The notes under the pieces were generated by a model. That model was not told the origin of the DNA, ran no database searches, and saw only the letters and a program-made list of their open reading frames with translations. The position numbers were made by a program, and so were the translations under genes. From Streptomyces sp. NBC_01235 (GTDB lineage Bacteria; Actinomycetota; Actinomycetes; Streptomycetales; Streptomycetaceae), in NCBI RefSeq assembly GCF_035989285.1, contig NZ_CP108513.1:1984001-2048000 (forward strand): a DNA stretch of 64,000 bases, read 5' to 3'. This document shows positions 25,224 to 33,092 of this stretch, in pieces. How positions within the stretch are numbered: the stretch's first letter is position 1; each line of letters opens with the position of its first letter.

Positions 25224-25399
25224 GGGTCTCCCTTCCAGGTCCTGCCAGCGCTCACTGCGCTCCGCGATGCATGGTAACCAAAGCACTTGACTCACTGTCA
25301 AGTCATGAGTCATTTTTCCTTGATCAAATATGACTGGCTTGTTGACATTCCATCCGTCGCGCAGTCACTCTCGATCGATCACCGAACAAGGAGTCGACT
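25224..25399. promoter_or_regulatory. Divergent promoter region with nested palindromes
   Basis: The only marked A+T-rich stretch nearby. ACTTGAC (25285-25291), five bases, GTCAAGT (25297-25303) is a perfect dyad; a second dyad GACTCA / TGAGTC (25289-25311) overlaps it. A minus-strand -35-like TTGACA (25296-25301) lies in the dyad with a possible -10 TACCAT downstream, and a plus-strand TTGACA is at 25341-25346. This looks like a repressor-controlled bidirectional promoter for the hydrolase-MFS operon and the NTF2-LLM-cupin operon. The regulator is not identified. Confidence 0.55.
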
Positions 25400-25858
25400 A
25401 TGACGCAGGGTCAGCTCGCCCCGCCGCGCGACGCCCAGTCAGTGGGGCGCTACTTCCTGGACCGGATCGGCGATGGACAGCTCCAAGCCGCGTTCGCCTG
25501 CCTGGCCGACGACGTGGTGATGGAGATGCCGTTCGCCCCACCGGGCAGCCCGACCCGGCTGGAAGGGGCCGGCGCACTGCGCAGCCTGTACACGGGGGTC
25601 GTGGGCGCGGCCCTGTCCATCGAACTGCCGGTCAGCACCACTTGGCCGTTCGCCGACCCCGAGTGGGCGCTGGTCGAGTACACGGGCCGGATCGTGCAAC
25701 CCGGCGGCCAGGAGTACACGAACGTCTACCACGGCCTGTTCCGGGTCGTGGACGGGAAGATCAAACTCTTCCGGGAGCTCTACGACACCTACCGGTTCGC
25801 CGAGCAGGTGCCCCTCGAAGCACGTCGGGCGATGTTCCCGACCACCGACGAGGGGTGA
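25400..25858 (+). CDS. NTF2/SnoaL-like protein
   Basis: 152 residues. Cone-shaped NTF2/SnoaL fold: YFLDRIGDGQLQAAFACLAD, EMPFAPPGSPTRLEGAGAL and the C-terminal VYHGLFRVVDGKIKLFRELY. Members include isomerases, cyclases and hydrolases; the catalytic role here is unknown. AAGGAG precedes the ATG. First gene of a three-gene unit with a luciferase-like enzyme and a cupin, divergent from a hydrolase and exporter. Confidence 0.85.
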   Translation: MTQGQLAPPRDAQSVGRYFLDRIGDGQLQAAFACLADDVVMEMPFAPPGSPTRLEGAGALRSLYTGVVGAALSIELPVSTTWPFADPEWALVEYTGRIVQPGGQEYTNVYHGLFRVVDGKIKLFRELYDTYRFAEQVPLEARRAMFPTTDEG

Positions 25859-25863
25859 GCGGG

Positions 25864-26829
25864 ATGCCCGAAGCCGCCACCCGTGCCGTCGGCGTGGGAG
25901 TCCCCCTGTCCGGAGCCTGGGCGACACCCGCCACCCAGGTGCGGGTCGCGCAGCAGGCCGAGGCGCTCGGCTACCGGTCCCTGTGGACCTTCACCCGCCT
26001 GCTCTTCCCGATGCAGAGCAACGATGCCGAGTGGTCGTCCGACTTCCAGCCGGCCTTCCACTACGGCGTGGCGGAACCGCTCATCACGCTCGGCTACCTG
26101 GCCGGCTGCACCGAGCGGATCCGGCTGGGCATATCCGTGCTCAACGCGCCGTTCTTCGCCCCCGCGGTGCTGGCCAAGCAGCTCATCCAGCTCGACCGGG
26201 TGTCGGACGGACGGCTCGACGCCGGTCTTGCCCAGGGCTGGTCCGAGGAGGAGTTCCGGGCTGTCGGCCTGCCCATGGAGCGGCGCGTGGCCCGCACTCT
26301 GGAGTACGTCGAGGTGCTCCGCCGGATGTGGGAGCAGGATCAGGCGGAATTCCGGGGCGAGTTCACCGAGCTGCCTCGCACCCTGGTCCGCCCTCGCCCC
26401 GTCCAGCCGGTCTTCCCCCTGCTGCTCGGCGGCTCCACCGAGAAGGCCTGGACGCGGGCGGGGCGCCTGGCCCAGGGCTGGGTCAGTCCGGGATTCGTCA
26501 CCGTGGCGGAGGTCGCCGAGGCCGCGTCCGGGGTCCGCGCGGCCGCCGAACGCGCCGGCCGCTCCCCCGACGAGATGCGCATCGTCGTGCGGGCCACCGT
26601 CTTCCTCGGCCCCGAACTCGGTTCCGGGCGCGCCCCCTTCAACGGTTCGATCGGCCAGATCCGCTCGGACATCGAGCAGATGCACGACGCCGGAGCCACC
26701 GAGGTCTTCCTCGACTTCAACTTCGATCCGCAGATCGTCGGTCCCGACGCGGACCCCGCCGGCTCCCTCGGCCGGGTCGAGGACGCGCTCGGTGAACTCG
26801 CTCCCGTCGCGCTCCGCGCCGAACGGTGA
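25864..26829 (+). CDS. LLM-class (probably F420-dependent) oxidoreductase
   Basis: 321 residues. Luciferase-like TIM barrel: VGVGVPLSGAWATPATQVRV, then GYRSLWTFTRLLFPMQ, GISVLNAPFFAP and DGRLDAGLAQGWSEEEF, the last typical of the F420-type branch (TIGR03619-like). Use of F420 rather than FMN is inferred from that resemblance. It starts five bases after the NTF2 stop codon and is followed by a cupin, so the three probably act on one compound. Confidence 0.87.
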   Translation: MPEAATRAVGVGVPLSGAWATPATQVRVAQQAEALGYRSLWTFTRLLFPMQSNDAEWSSDFQPAFHYGVAEPLITLGYLAGCTERIRLGISVLNAPFFAPAVLAKQLIQLDRVSDGRLDAGLAQGWSEEEFRAVGLPMERRVARTLEYVEVLRRMWEQDQAEFRGEFTELPRTLVRPRPVQPVFPLLLGGSTEKAWTRAGRLAQGWVSPGFVTVAEVAEAASGVRAAAERAGRSPDEMRIVVRATVFLGPELGSGRAPFNGSIGQIRSDIEQMHDAGATEVFLDFNFDPQIVGPDADPAGSLGRVEDALGELAPVALRAER

Positions 26830-26858
26830 GGCATACACCAGGAGACTTTGGAGACACC

Positions 26859-27407
26859 ATGATCCGTGCGATTTCGCGGCTCGTCACGGGCTGCCGGCCC
26901 GACGGCACCTCGGTGGTCGAGGCGAGCGGGCCCCTCGCCCCGGTGACCGTGGGCGCGCTGCCCGGCGTCGAGTTCTATCAGGTCTGGGGACGCAACGACG
27001 CCCCGGCGATAGGCGACGGCGGCACCGAAGCGGCCTTCGTCCCCTACTTCCCCGGGGTCGGCGGGACCCGCTTCGTGGTCCTGCGCTGGCCCCCGGAGAC
27101 CGGGCGGGGCCCGGAAGGCGATCCCGACGCGCTCTCCGCCGAGGTCGAGCAGGTCTTCCCCGGACTGCTCCAGACCCTGGCGCCGGACGAGAAGGGACAC
27201 CACGCGACGGTCACCGTCGACATGTCGGTCATCCTCGAGGGCGAGCTCTGGCTCCAGCTGGAGGACGGCTCCGAGACCCGGCTGACGCCCGGCAGCTGCG
27301 TCGTCCTGCGCGGCAACCGGCACTCCTGGTCCAACCGCAGCGCCGAACCGGCCGTCATGGCCAGCGTCTTCATCGGTGCGAACGACAAGCTCCGCCAGGC
27401 CGGCTGA
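26859..27407 (+). CDS. Cupin-domain protein
   Basis: 182 residues. One cupin barrel at residues 100-170: KGHHATVTVDMSVILEGE gives motif 1 (two His, one Glu), and GSCVVLRGNRHSWSNRS gives motif 2 (His). These residues can bind a metal. Many such proteins are dioxygenases, isomerases or sensors. GGAG lies five bases before the ATG. It ends only five bases from the convergent XRE gene, with no terminator between them. Confidence 0.83.
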   Translation: MIRAISRLVTGCRPDGTSVVEASGPLAPVTVGALPGVEFYQVWGRNDAPAIGDGGTEAAFVPYFPGVGGTRFVVLRWPPETGRGPEGDPDALSAEVEQVFPGLLQTLAPDEKGHHATVTVDMSVILEGELWLQLEDGSETRLTPGSCVVLRGNRHSWSNRSAEPAVMASVFIGANDKLRQAG

Positions 27408-27412
27408 CCCCC

Positions 27413-28756
27413 TTAGTACGCGCCTGCCCGGTCGGTGGAAGTGAGCCGGCCGGGCAGGCCCGCGTCGTTCAGGGCCTGCTGGTACGCGGCGGTCGACTCG
27501 GCGACGTATCCGTACTGCTGCCAGATGTCCGCGATCCGGCGCCACGCGGCGGCCGACGAGCGGGCCGGGGGCAGTTGGCGAAGCTGCTGTGCCGCGGCCC
27601 GGAGCGTCTCCTGCGCCTGCCGGCTCTCCCCCGCACCGAACTGGGCGTGCGCCAGCACGGCGCGGGCCTCGACCGACTCCCGGCGCGGCTCGTCGCGCAA
27701 CAGCGCCAGCGCCATGGACGCGTGCTGCTGCGCTTCGGCGGCCCGGTCAAGACGCAGGCACGCCAGCGCGAGTCCGGTCTGCGCCGATGCCTGCTCGAGG
27801 GCCGTTCCGACGTCCACGAGCTGGGCGTGCGACTGCTCGAGCAGTTGATGGGCTCGCTCCGGGTCACCGGGATCGGAGCAGAGCAGCAGCGTCCCGTAGG
27901 CACCGCAGAGCAGGGCGTGGTGGCGCACATGGTCGCTCTCGGCCAGCAGCGCGCGTGCCCGCTCGGCCAGTGCGAGGGCCTCGTCGATCCGGCCCTGGGA
28001 CTGCGCCACGAGAGCGGCGTTGCAGTAGGTCTCCCGCTGTGCGGTCCGGCCGCCGCGGTCGTCGGCGATCCTGATCAGGCGGTCGGCCACGAGGCGGGCC
28101 TTGGCCAGGTCGCCGCGGGTCCGGTAGCAGCCGACCAGCACGGCTCCGAGCTGGATGTGGTCGTCCGTGGCCTCGAGGCCGAGCTGGTCGAGGCGGCGCA
28201 GGGCCCGCTCGCCGATCTCGACGCTGAGGACCTGGTCGCCGAGAGCCTGGTGGCAGCGGCAGAGCGCCGTGGCCAACTGGCTCCATTCCGCCGATCCGGC
28301 AACGCACTCGGGGTCCTCGTACAGCAGGGTGAGGGCCTGGACCGCCGCCTCGAGGCGGCCGAGCTGCTCCAGGGCGAGCGCCTGGCCCAGGCGTGCCCGG
28401 CGCACGGTGGCCTCGGGCAGGACGGGCGCGGAGGCGAGGACCTCGCTGAAGGCCTGCAGCGCCTCCCCGTTCGCGCCGTTGTGCAAGGAGAGGTCGGCGA
28501 ACGCCGCCTTGAGCTCCAACTCGCGTGTACGGGTGCCATCCTGACCCGTGAGCAGGTAGTCAGTGGTGCATCCGAGTCGCTCGGCGAGGAGAGCCACGAC
28601 CGCCGCCGAGGGCGTCCGCTTGCCGGACTCGATCAGCGAGATGTAGCTCACCGAGACGTCGTCGCTGGCGAGGTCCTGTTGCTTGAGCCCCCGAGCACGG
28701 CGAAGTTCCCTGAGCCGTCGGCCGGTGCCTTCACCGTCTTCGGCGGTGCTGTCCAC
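27413..28756 (-). CDS. XRE-family regulator with TPR-like sensor region
   Basis: 447 residues. The N-terminal helix-turn-helix is at residues 12-70 (RRLRELRRARGLKQQDLA ... SYISLIESGKRTPSAAVVAL). The rest is alpha-helical TPR-like repeats with no recognised ligand pocket, like the peptide-sensing or stress regulators found in Streptomyces. The GTG at 28756 has GAGGAG upstream; codons before it look non-coding. Candidate regulator of the divergent operons at 22.5-27.4 kb, on position only. Confidence 0.87.
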   Translation of the reverse strand: MDSTAEDGEGTGRRLRELRRARGLKQQDLASDDVSVSYISLIESGKRTPSAAVVALLAERLGCTTDYLLTGQDGTRTRELELKAAFADLSLHNGANGEALQAFSEVLASAPVLPEATVRRARLGQALALEQLGRLEAAVQALTLLYEDPECVAGSAEWSQLATALCRCHQALGDQVLSVEIGERALRRLDQLGLEATDDHIQLGAVLVGCYRTRGDLAKARLVADRLIRIADDRGGRTAQRETYCNAALVAQSQGRIDEALALAERARALLAESDHVRHHALLCGAYGTLLLCSDPGDPERAHQLLEQSHAQLVDVGTALEQASAQTGLALACLRLDRAAEAQQHASMALALLRDEPRRESVEARAVLAHAQFGAGESRQAQETLRAAAQQLRQLPPARSSAAAWRRIADIWQQYGYVAESTAAYQQALNDAGLPGRLTSTDRAGAY

Positions 28757-29020
28757 AATGTCTCCTCGGGGCCTGCTGGGGTGCTGTCGGCGGAGTGAGA
28801 GAAATTTTACAGGAAGTTTGACAACTGTCGCCATCGCCGGTGAAGGAAGTCACAACTTCTGCTCTGCCGCTGCCCGCGCACCGCGACTTCAGGATGTACA
28901 ACGTCCCTTTTCACGGCCTCCCCCCGGCCTCGGCTAAGGTCACGCCGAGTGACCGCAGTGCACCGCATGAGGGATCTGAACTGGTCGCAGCCGCATGCGG
29001 GTTCGAGACAGGAGTGGGGC
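28757..29020. other. Intergenic region between XRE and HAD-like genes
   Basis: Divergent spacer with an A+T-rich patch at 28800-28865. A minus-strand TAAAAT at 28807-28812 is a good -10 candidate for the XRE gene, although its -35 is poor. A short dyad, GACAACTGTC (28820-28829), sits next to it and could be an autoregulatory site. No gene seen. Confidence 0.4.
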
Positions 29021-29434
29021 ATGTTCCGACCGATGCGGCGTGCGGCCTTCTTCGACCTCACCCATCCGGAGCGCCCTGTGCACGAGGATGCGGCCCTTCG
29101 GAACGCGCTGGCGGACCACCGGGCCGAGGGGGACCTCGTCGTCCTGGTCGTGGACGCCCACCGGCGGTTGCCGGAGCGGCTGTCCGCCGAGGGGACCCTC
29201 TTGCGACTGCCCCCGTCCGCCACCTGCGACATGGACAAGTGCACGACGGTCGTCGAGGCGATGACCCGCCTGTGCATCGATCCGGCCAGCTGTTTCGGCT
29301 ACGGGGATCTGTGCGCCGGGACGGGGCTGCTCAGTGTCGTCGGCAACCCGCGCGTCATTGCCTGCAGCGCGGACAGCAGCAGGCTTGCCCAGGAGCGGGG
29401 CTGGCCAGTCATCATGCAGCCTTCCGCTGTGTAG
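29021..29434 (+). CDS. Degenerate HAD-superfamily protein
   Basis: 137 residues. The C-terminal part (FGYGDLCAGTGLLSVVGNPR ... LAQERGWPVIM) matches motif IV and the tail of HAD-IB phosphatases, and MDKCTTVVEAMTRL matches the motif III lysine region. Motif I, normally DxDxT, reads FFDLTHPERPVHED, so the second Asp is missing, and motif IV has lost one acidic residue. The cap region is also shortened. Probably catalytically dead or repurposed. GGAG lies six bases before this ATG. Confidence 0.55.
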   Translation: MFRPMRRAAFFDLTHPERPVHEDAALRNALADHRAEGDLVVLVVDAHRRLPERLSAEGTLLRLPPSATCDMDKCTTVVEAMTRLCIDPASCFGYGDLCAGTGLLSVVGNPRVIACSADSSRLAQERGWPVIMQPSAV

Positions 29435-29514
29435 GGGTGCGGCGGCCGATGCCGTCGGCCCGAGTGTTGAAACTGCCGAAGCCCGTCAACGTCCACGGAC
29501 CTCAGGAAGTCGCC

Positions 29515-30765
29515 ATGCATGTGCAGCAGCCCGCTCATTCGTCCCGCATACGCGTCGATCTGCTCACCAAGGAATTCCCTCCGGAGATTTACGGAGGCGC
29601 CGGTGTCCATGTCGCGGAACTCGCCGGGGAATTGCGCGCGCTGGTCGATCTCGAGGTGCGCTGCTTCGGTTCGCCGCGCGACGCGCAGAACGTGACCGCC
29701 TACGCGGAACCCGAGCTGCCGGGAGAGCAGAACCCCGCCCTGCGCACCCTCGGTGTGAACGTCGAGATGGCCGCGGCATGCGCGGGCGCGGACCTGGTCC
29801 ACAGCCACACCTGGTACGCCAACGGGGCCGGCCGGCTCGCGCAGGTGCTGCACGGCGTCCCCCATGTCGCCACCACCCACAGCCTCGAGCCGCTGCGCCC
29901 CTGGAAGGCCGAACAGTTGGGCGGCGGTTACGCGTTGTCGTTGCTGGTGGAGCGTTCGGCGCTGGAGAGCGCGGACGCGCTGATCGCCGTGTCGCACGGC
30001 ATGCGCCAGGACATCCTCCGCGTCTATCCCGACGTGGATCCGGACCGGGTGCACGTGGTGCACAACGGCATCGACACCCGGGTCTACCGTCCCGACCACG
30101 GCACCGCGGCGCTCGAGCGGCACGGGGTGGACCCCGACCGGCCCATCGTGCTGTTCGTCGGCCGCGTCACCCGGCAGAAGGGGCTTCCCCAACTGCTGCG
30201 CGCGGCCTTCGAGTTGGATTCCCGGGCCCAGCTTGTGCTGTGCTGCGGGCAGCCGGACACCCCCGAGATCGGAGCCGAGACCGCGGCGCTGGTCGACGAG
30301 CTGCGCCGGGTGCGGGACGGGGTCGTACGGATCGACGGGATGCTCGACCGGACCTCCCTGTTGCAGTTCCTCACCCATGCGTCCGTGTTCGTCTGCCCGT
30401 CCCTCTACGAGCCGATGGGCATCGTGAATCTGGAGGCCATGGCCTGCAGCACAGCCGTCGTGGCCACCGCGACGGGCGGCATCCCGGAGGTCGTGGCGGA
30501 CGGCGGGACGGGGCTCTTGGTGCCCATCGAGCAGGAGCAGGACGGCAGCGGCACCCCCCTGGACCCCCGGCGCTTCGCCGCCGACCTCGCGGCCGCGGTG
30601 AACCGGCTCCTCGCCGACCCCGACCACGCCGCCCGGCTCGGCGCGGCCGGCCTCGCGCGGGCGCAGAAGGAATTCGGCTGGGATGTGGCGGCACAGCGGG
30701 CGCACGCCGTCTACCGCTCCGTGCTGGATCGTCGGCCGCACGGTCCCCGTACCCCGACTTCATGA
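29515..30765 (+). CDS. glgA: Actinobacterial glycogen synthase / GlgM-type glucosyltransferase
   Basis: 416 residues, GT4 family, GT-B fold. The sugar-nucleotide-binding start is TKEFPPEIYGGAGVHVAEL and the C-terminal donor site is SLYEPMGIVNLEAMA. Close relatives in actinobacteria use ADP-glucose either to extend glycogen or, as GlgM, to make maltose 1-phosphate from glucose 1-phosphate; the sequence fits that subgroup but does not settle the choice. AGGAAG precedes the ATG. The GlgE cluster that would use its product begins 8 kb away on the other strand. Confidence 0.88.
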   Translation: MHVQQPAHSSRIRVDLLTKEFPPEIYGGAGVHVAELAGELRALVDLEVRCFGSPRDAQNVTAYAEPELPGEQNPALRTLGVNVEMAAACAGADLVHSHTWYANGAGRLAQVLHGVPHVATTHSLEPLRPWKAEQLGGGYALSLLVERSALESADALIAVSHGMRQDILRVYPDVDPDRVHVVHNGIDTRVYRPDHGTAALERHGVDPDRPIVLFVGRVTRQKGLPQLLRAAFELDSRAQLVLCCGQPDTPEIGAETAALVDELRRVRDGVVRIDGMLDRTSLLQFLTHASVFVCPSLYEPMGIVNLEAMACSTAVVATATGGIPEVVADGGTGLLVPIEQEQDGSGTPLDPRRFAADLAAAVNRLLADPDHAARLGAAGLARAQKEFGWDVAAQRAHAVYRSVLDRRPHGPRTPTS

Positions 30766-30781
30766 TGTGTGTTTGATTTCG

Positions 30782-30811
30782 TTGACCCGACCACCACTTT
30801 CACCGATACCT
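30782..30811 (+). promoter_or_regulatory. HrdB-type promoter for ltrA-like gene
   Basis: TTGACC (30782-30787), 17 bases, then GATACCT (30805-30811) is close to the vegetative sigma consensus. Transcription would start near 30817-30820, which coincides with an in-frame ATG at 30820, so the message could be leaderless. This argues against a start at the earlier GTG (30769), which lies upstream of the promoter. Confidence 0.5.
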
Positions 30812-30909
30812 TCACAGGCATGTCTCAAACGACTTCCGCGCACCAAGTAGAAGGCGTCCCGGAGCATTCGAGGCCCCCAATCGGCAACTCCCTGTTCGAG
30901 GGCGGGGCA

Positions 30910-32067
30910 ATGAAATCCGGGGGGTCCGCTGCGTCATCCGTGGAGGCCTCCCCGAAAGGCGGGGCTCGAGTAACAACCCTGGAGTTGTTCTTCGATCTCG
31001 CGTTCGTCTTCAACTTCACGCAACTCGCCCGGGTGCTCAGCCGGGACATGACGCTGCGCGGAGTCGGTCGAGTACTGCTGATCTTCTGGCTCCTGTGGTG
31101 GATGTACGGCGGATACGCGTGGCTCACCAACCACCTTCCGCCGCACCGCAGGCACCACCGGATCCTGCTGCTGCTCGGCATGGCCTCCTTTCTGGTCATC
31201 GGCCTGGCCACGCCGAACGCCTTCGACGGCGACGGCGTCGCGTTCGGCATCGGGTATCTGCTCATCGTCACCGTGCACGCCGCGCTCTTCGCGTTCGGCG
31301 GCCCGGGAGCGGCCCGCAACATGCTGCGCATCGCGCCGTTCCACATGGTGGGCGCGCTCCTCATCATCTGCGCCGGCTTCCTCGACGGATGGATCATGTA
31401 CGTGCTGTGGGCCTCGGCCGTCGGCCTGGAGGTCATCGCGCCGGTGCTGACGGGGGTGTCGGGCTTCGAGCTGAAACCGGGCCACTTCGTGGAACGGCAC
31501 GGGCTGCTCATGATCATCGCGCTCGGGGACTCGTTCCTGGCGCTCGGCATCGGCACCGACGGCGGCCAGGCTGGGCCGTCGGTCGTGACCACGGCGGTCC
31601 TCATCTTCGTCATCCCGGCCGGCCTGTGGTGGGTGTACTTCGACGAGTCCGAGAAGGCCTGGCGGGCCGAACTCGCCCTGGAGCGCCAGGACGCGGTGAA
31701 CCGCTCGCGCCTCGCGCTCGCCGCGTTCTTCTACGCCCACGTCCCGATGCTGCTCGGGCTGATCCTCATCGCCGCGGCCGTCAAGAAGACCATCGTGCAC
31801 CCCTACGAACCCTTGGCCACGGCCCCGTCGATCGCGCTGGCCGGTGGTGTCGCGCTGTACCTCGGTGGCATCGCCTGGTTCCACGGGATTCTGAAGATCG
31901 GCCCACAGCGTTTCCACTTCACCGCCGCGCTGCTCGCCGTCCTGGCCGTTCCGGTGGGCCATGCCGGATCAGCGGTGGCCGAAGTCGTACTGCTTGGTGT
32001 CCTCATAGGCGCCGCCCTGCTCAGCGATCATCGCTGGACCAAGAAAATGGCACACCTCTATCACTGA
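30910..32067 (+). CDS. LtrA-like membrane protein (low temperature requirement A)
   Basis: 385 residues from the ATG at 30910, which has GAGGGCGGGG upstream. The family hallmark TTLELFFDLAFVFNFTQLAR sits at residues 22-41, followed by about ten membrane helices and segments such as HFVERHGLLMIIALGDSFLA. LtrA proteins are membrane proteins of unknown activity first linked to growth at low temperature in Listeria. A start at 30820, possibly on a leaderless mRNA, would add 30 residues. It leads into a long same-strand operon. Confidence 0.83.
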   Translation: MKSGGSAASSVEASPKGGARVTTLELFFDLAFVFNFTQLARVLSRDMTLRGVGRVLLIFWLLWWMYGGYAWLTNHLPPHRRHHRILLLLGMASFLVIGLATPNAFDGDGVAFGIGYLLIVTVHAALFAFGGPGAARNMLRIAPFHMVGALLIICAGFLDGWIMYVLWASAVGLEVIAPVLTGVSGFELKPGHFVERHGLLMIIALGDSFLALGIGTDGGQAGPSVVTTAVLIFVIPAGLWWVYFDESEKAWRAELALERQDAVNRSRLALAAFFYAHVPMLLGLILIAAAVKKTIVHPYEPLATAPSIALAGGVALYLGGIAWFHGILKIGPQRFHFTAALLAVLAVPVGHAGSAVAEVVLLGVLIGAALLSDHRWTKKMAHLYH

Positions 32068-32081
32068 AAGAAGAAGACTCC

Positions 32082-32549
32082 ATGAGTTCTGTGGCCGACC
32101 GGCTTGACATCATCGAGACGTGCACCCGCATGGGCTGGTACATCGACCAGCGCGAGTGGGAATCGCTGGGGGACGTCTTCAGCGACGAGATCATGCTCGA
32201 CTACACCAGCCTCAACGGCGGTGAACCGGGCCCCGTGTCCAAGAAGGACCTGATCGGCGCCTGGTCGGGGCTGCTCGGCCAGTTCGCCGCCACCCAGCAC
32301 CTGCTCAGCAACTTCCTGGTCGACGTGCAGGGCGACAGCGCCGTCACGACCGCGATGTTCCAAGCGACGCACCGCATGCCCAACGAGCACGGCGGTCCGC
32401 TGTGGACACTCGCCGGCACCTACCGCATCGACCTGGAGCGGACGGCGGACGGCTGGCGGATCAACGGCATCGTGATGACGGCCACCTGGGCCGACGGCAA
32501 CCAGCATCTGTTCGCCCGCGCCGCACAGGCTCAGTCCACCGATTCCTGA
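32082..32549 (+). CDS. NTF2/SnoaL_4-like protein
   Basis: 155 residues. SnoaL_4 subtype: RLDIIETCTRMGWYIDQREW near the start, then DEIMLDYTSLNGGEPG, and the later AGTYRIDLERTADGWRI. This group includes bile acid dehydratase-like and scytalone dehydratase-like enzymes; the activity here is unassigned. It starts 14 bases after the LtrA stop. First of four NTF2-like genes in the operon. Confidence 0.83.
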   Translation: MSSVADRLDIIETCTRMGWYIDQREWESLGDVFSDEIMLDYTSLNGGEPGPVSKKDLIGAWSGLLGQFAATQHLLSNFLVDVQGDSAVTTAMFQATHRMPNEHGGPLWTLAGTYRIDLERTADGWRINGIVMTATWADGNQHLFARAAQAQSTDS

Positions 32550-32589
32550 GCGGCGATATCAGAAAGTCGACCACCCATTTCTTGCTGGC

Positions 32590-32614
32590 TCCTGAGTTTC
32601 TCACTCAGGATTTT
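32590..32614 (+). terminator. Intrinsic terminator or attenuator within operon
   Basis: TCCTGAG (32590-32596), seven bases, CTCAGGA (32604-32610), then TTTT. This is a compact hairpin followed by a T run, rare in such G+C-rich DNA. It lies between two NTF2-like genes and could reduce downstream expression; the next gene has its own ribosome binding site but no clear promoter. Confidence 0.55.
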
Positions 32615-32645
32615 CCTGGGATTCCTTCCATTTCTAGGAGAGTTC

Positions 32646-33092
32646 ATGAGCAACGCCACGGAAGAAACCAGGAAAGTCGTTCAGCGGTGGTTCGACGCAC
32701 TGACATCGGGCGACTTCGAGACCGCCCTTGACGCACTCGCCGAGGACGTCGAGTGGATCAACTACACGCCGGTGCCCGGCTACAACGACGACATGAAGTG
32801 GATCGGCAGCTACCGCGGCCGGGACGCCGTCCTCGAAACCCTGAAGATCTTCACCGGTGCCGTGGACGTCCGCTTCGAGAAGTTGCTGAACCTGGTCGTC
32901 GACGGCGACCAGGCCGCGGGGGTCATCCACGAGATGTCCACCGTGCGGGGCACCGGCGTCGAGTTCGAGATCGAGTTCATCCAGTGGCTGACGGTGCGCG
33001 ACGGCAAGATCTCGCGCTGGAAGTCCTACACGGACCCGTCACAGATCATCCGGGCCCTGCGGGGCGACGTGTCGGGGCAGGAGGCCGCCTGA
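32646..33092 (+). CDS. NTF2/ketosteroid-isomerase-like protein
   Basis: 148 residues. SnoaL-like fold: VVQRWFDALTSGDFETALDA, DVEWINYTPVPG, then YRGRDAVLETLKIF and the C-terminal VRDGKISRWKSYTDPS. Resembles the KSI-like subgroup; catalytic residues cannot be assigned. AGGAGAG precedes the ATG. The stop overlaps the start of the ankyrin gene by one base (TGATG), so the two are translationally coupled. Confidence 0.85.
   Translation: MSNATEETRKVVQRWFDALTSGDFETALDALAEDVEWINYTPVPGYNDDMKWIGSYRGRDAVLETLKIFTGAVDVRFEKLLNLVVDGDQAAGVIHEMSTVRGTGVEFEIEFIQWLTVRDGKISRWKSYTDPSQIIRALRGDVSGQEAA

Noticed and set aside
25883..28798. A 971-residue plus-strand open frame
   Set aside because: It runs out of frame through the LLM and cupin genes and antisense through the XRE gene; its Arg/Ser/Pro-rich sequence is typical of a shadow frame.
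30769..30909. GTG at 30769 as the LtrA start
   Set aside because: It lies upstream of a good promoter and has no ribosome binding site; the extra residues are unlike the family.
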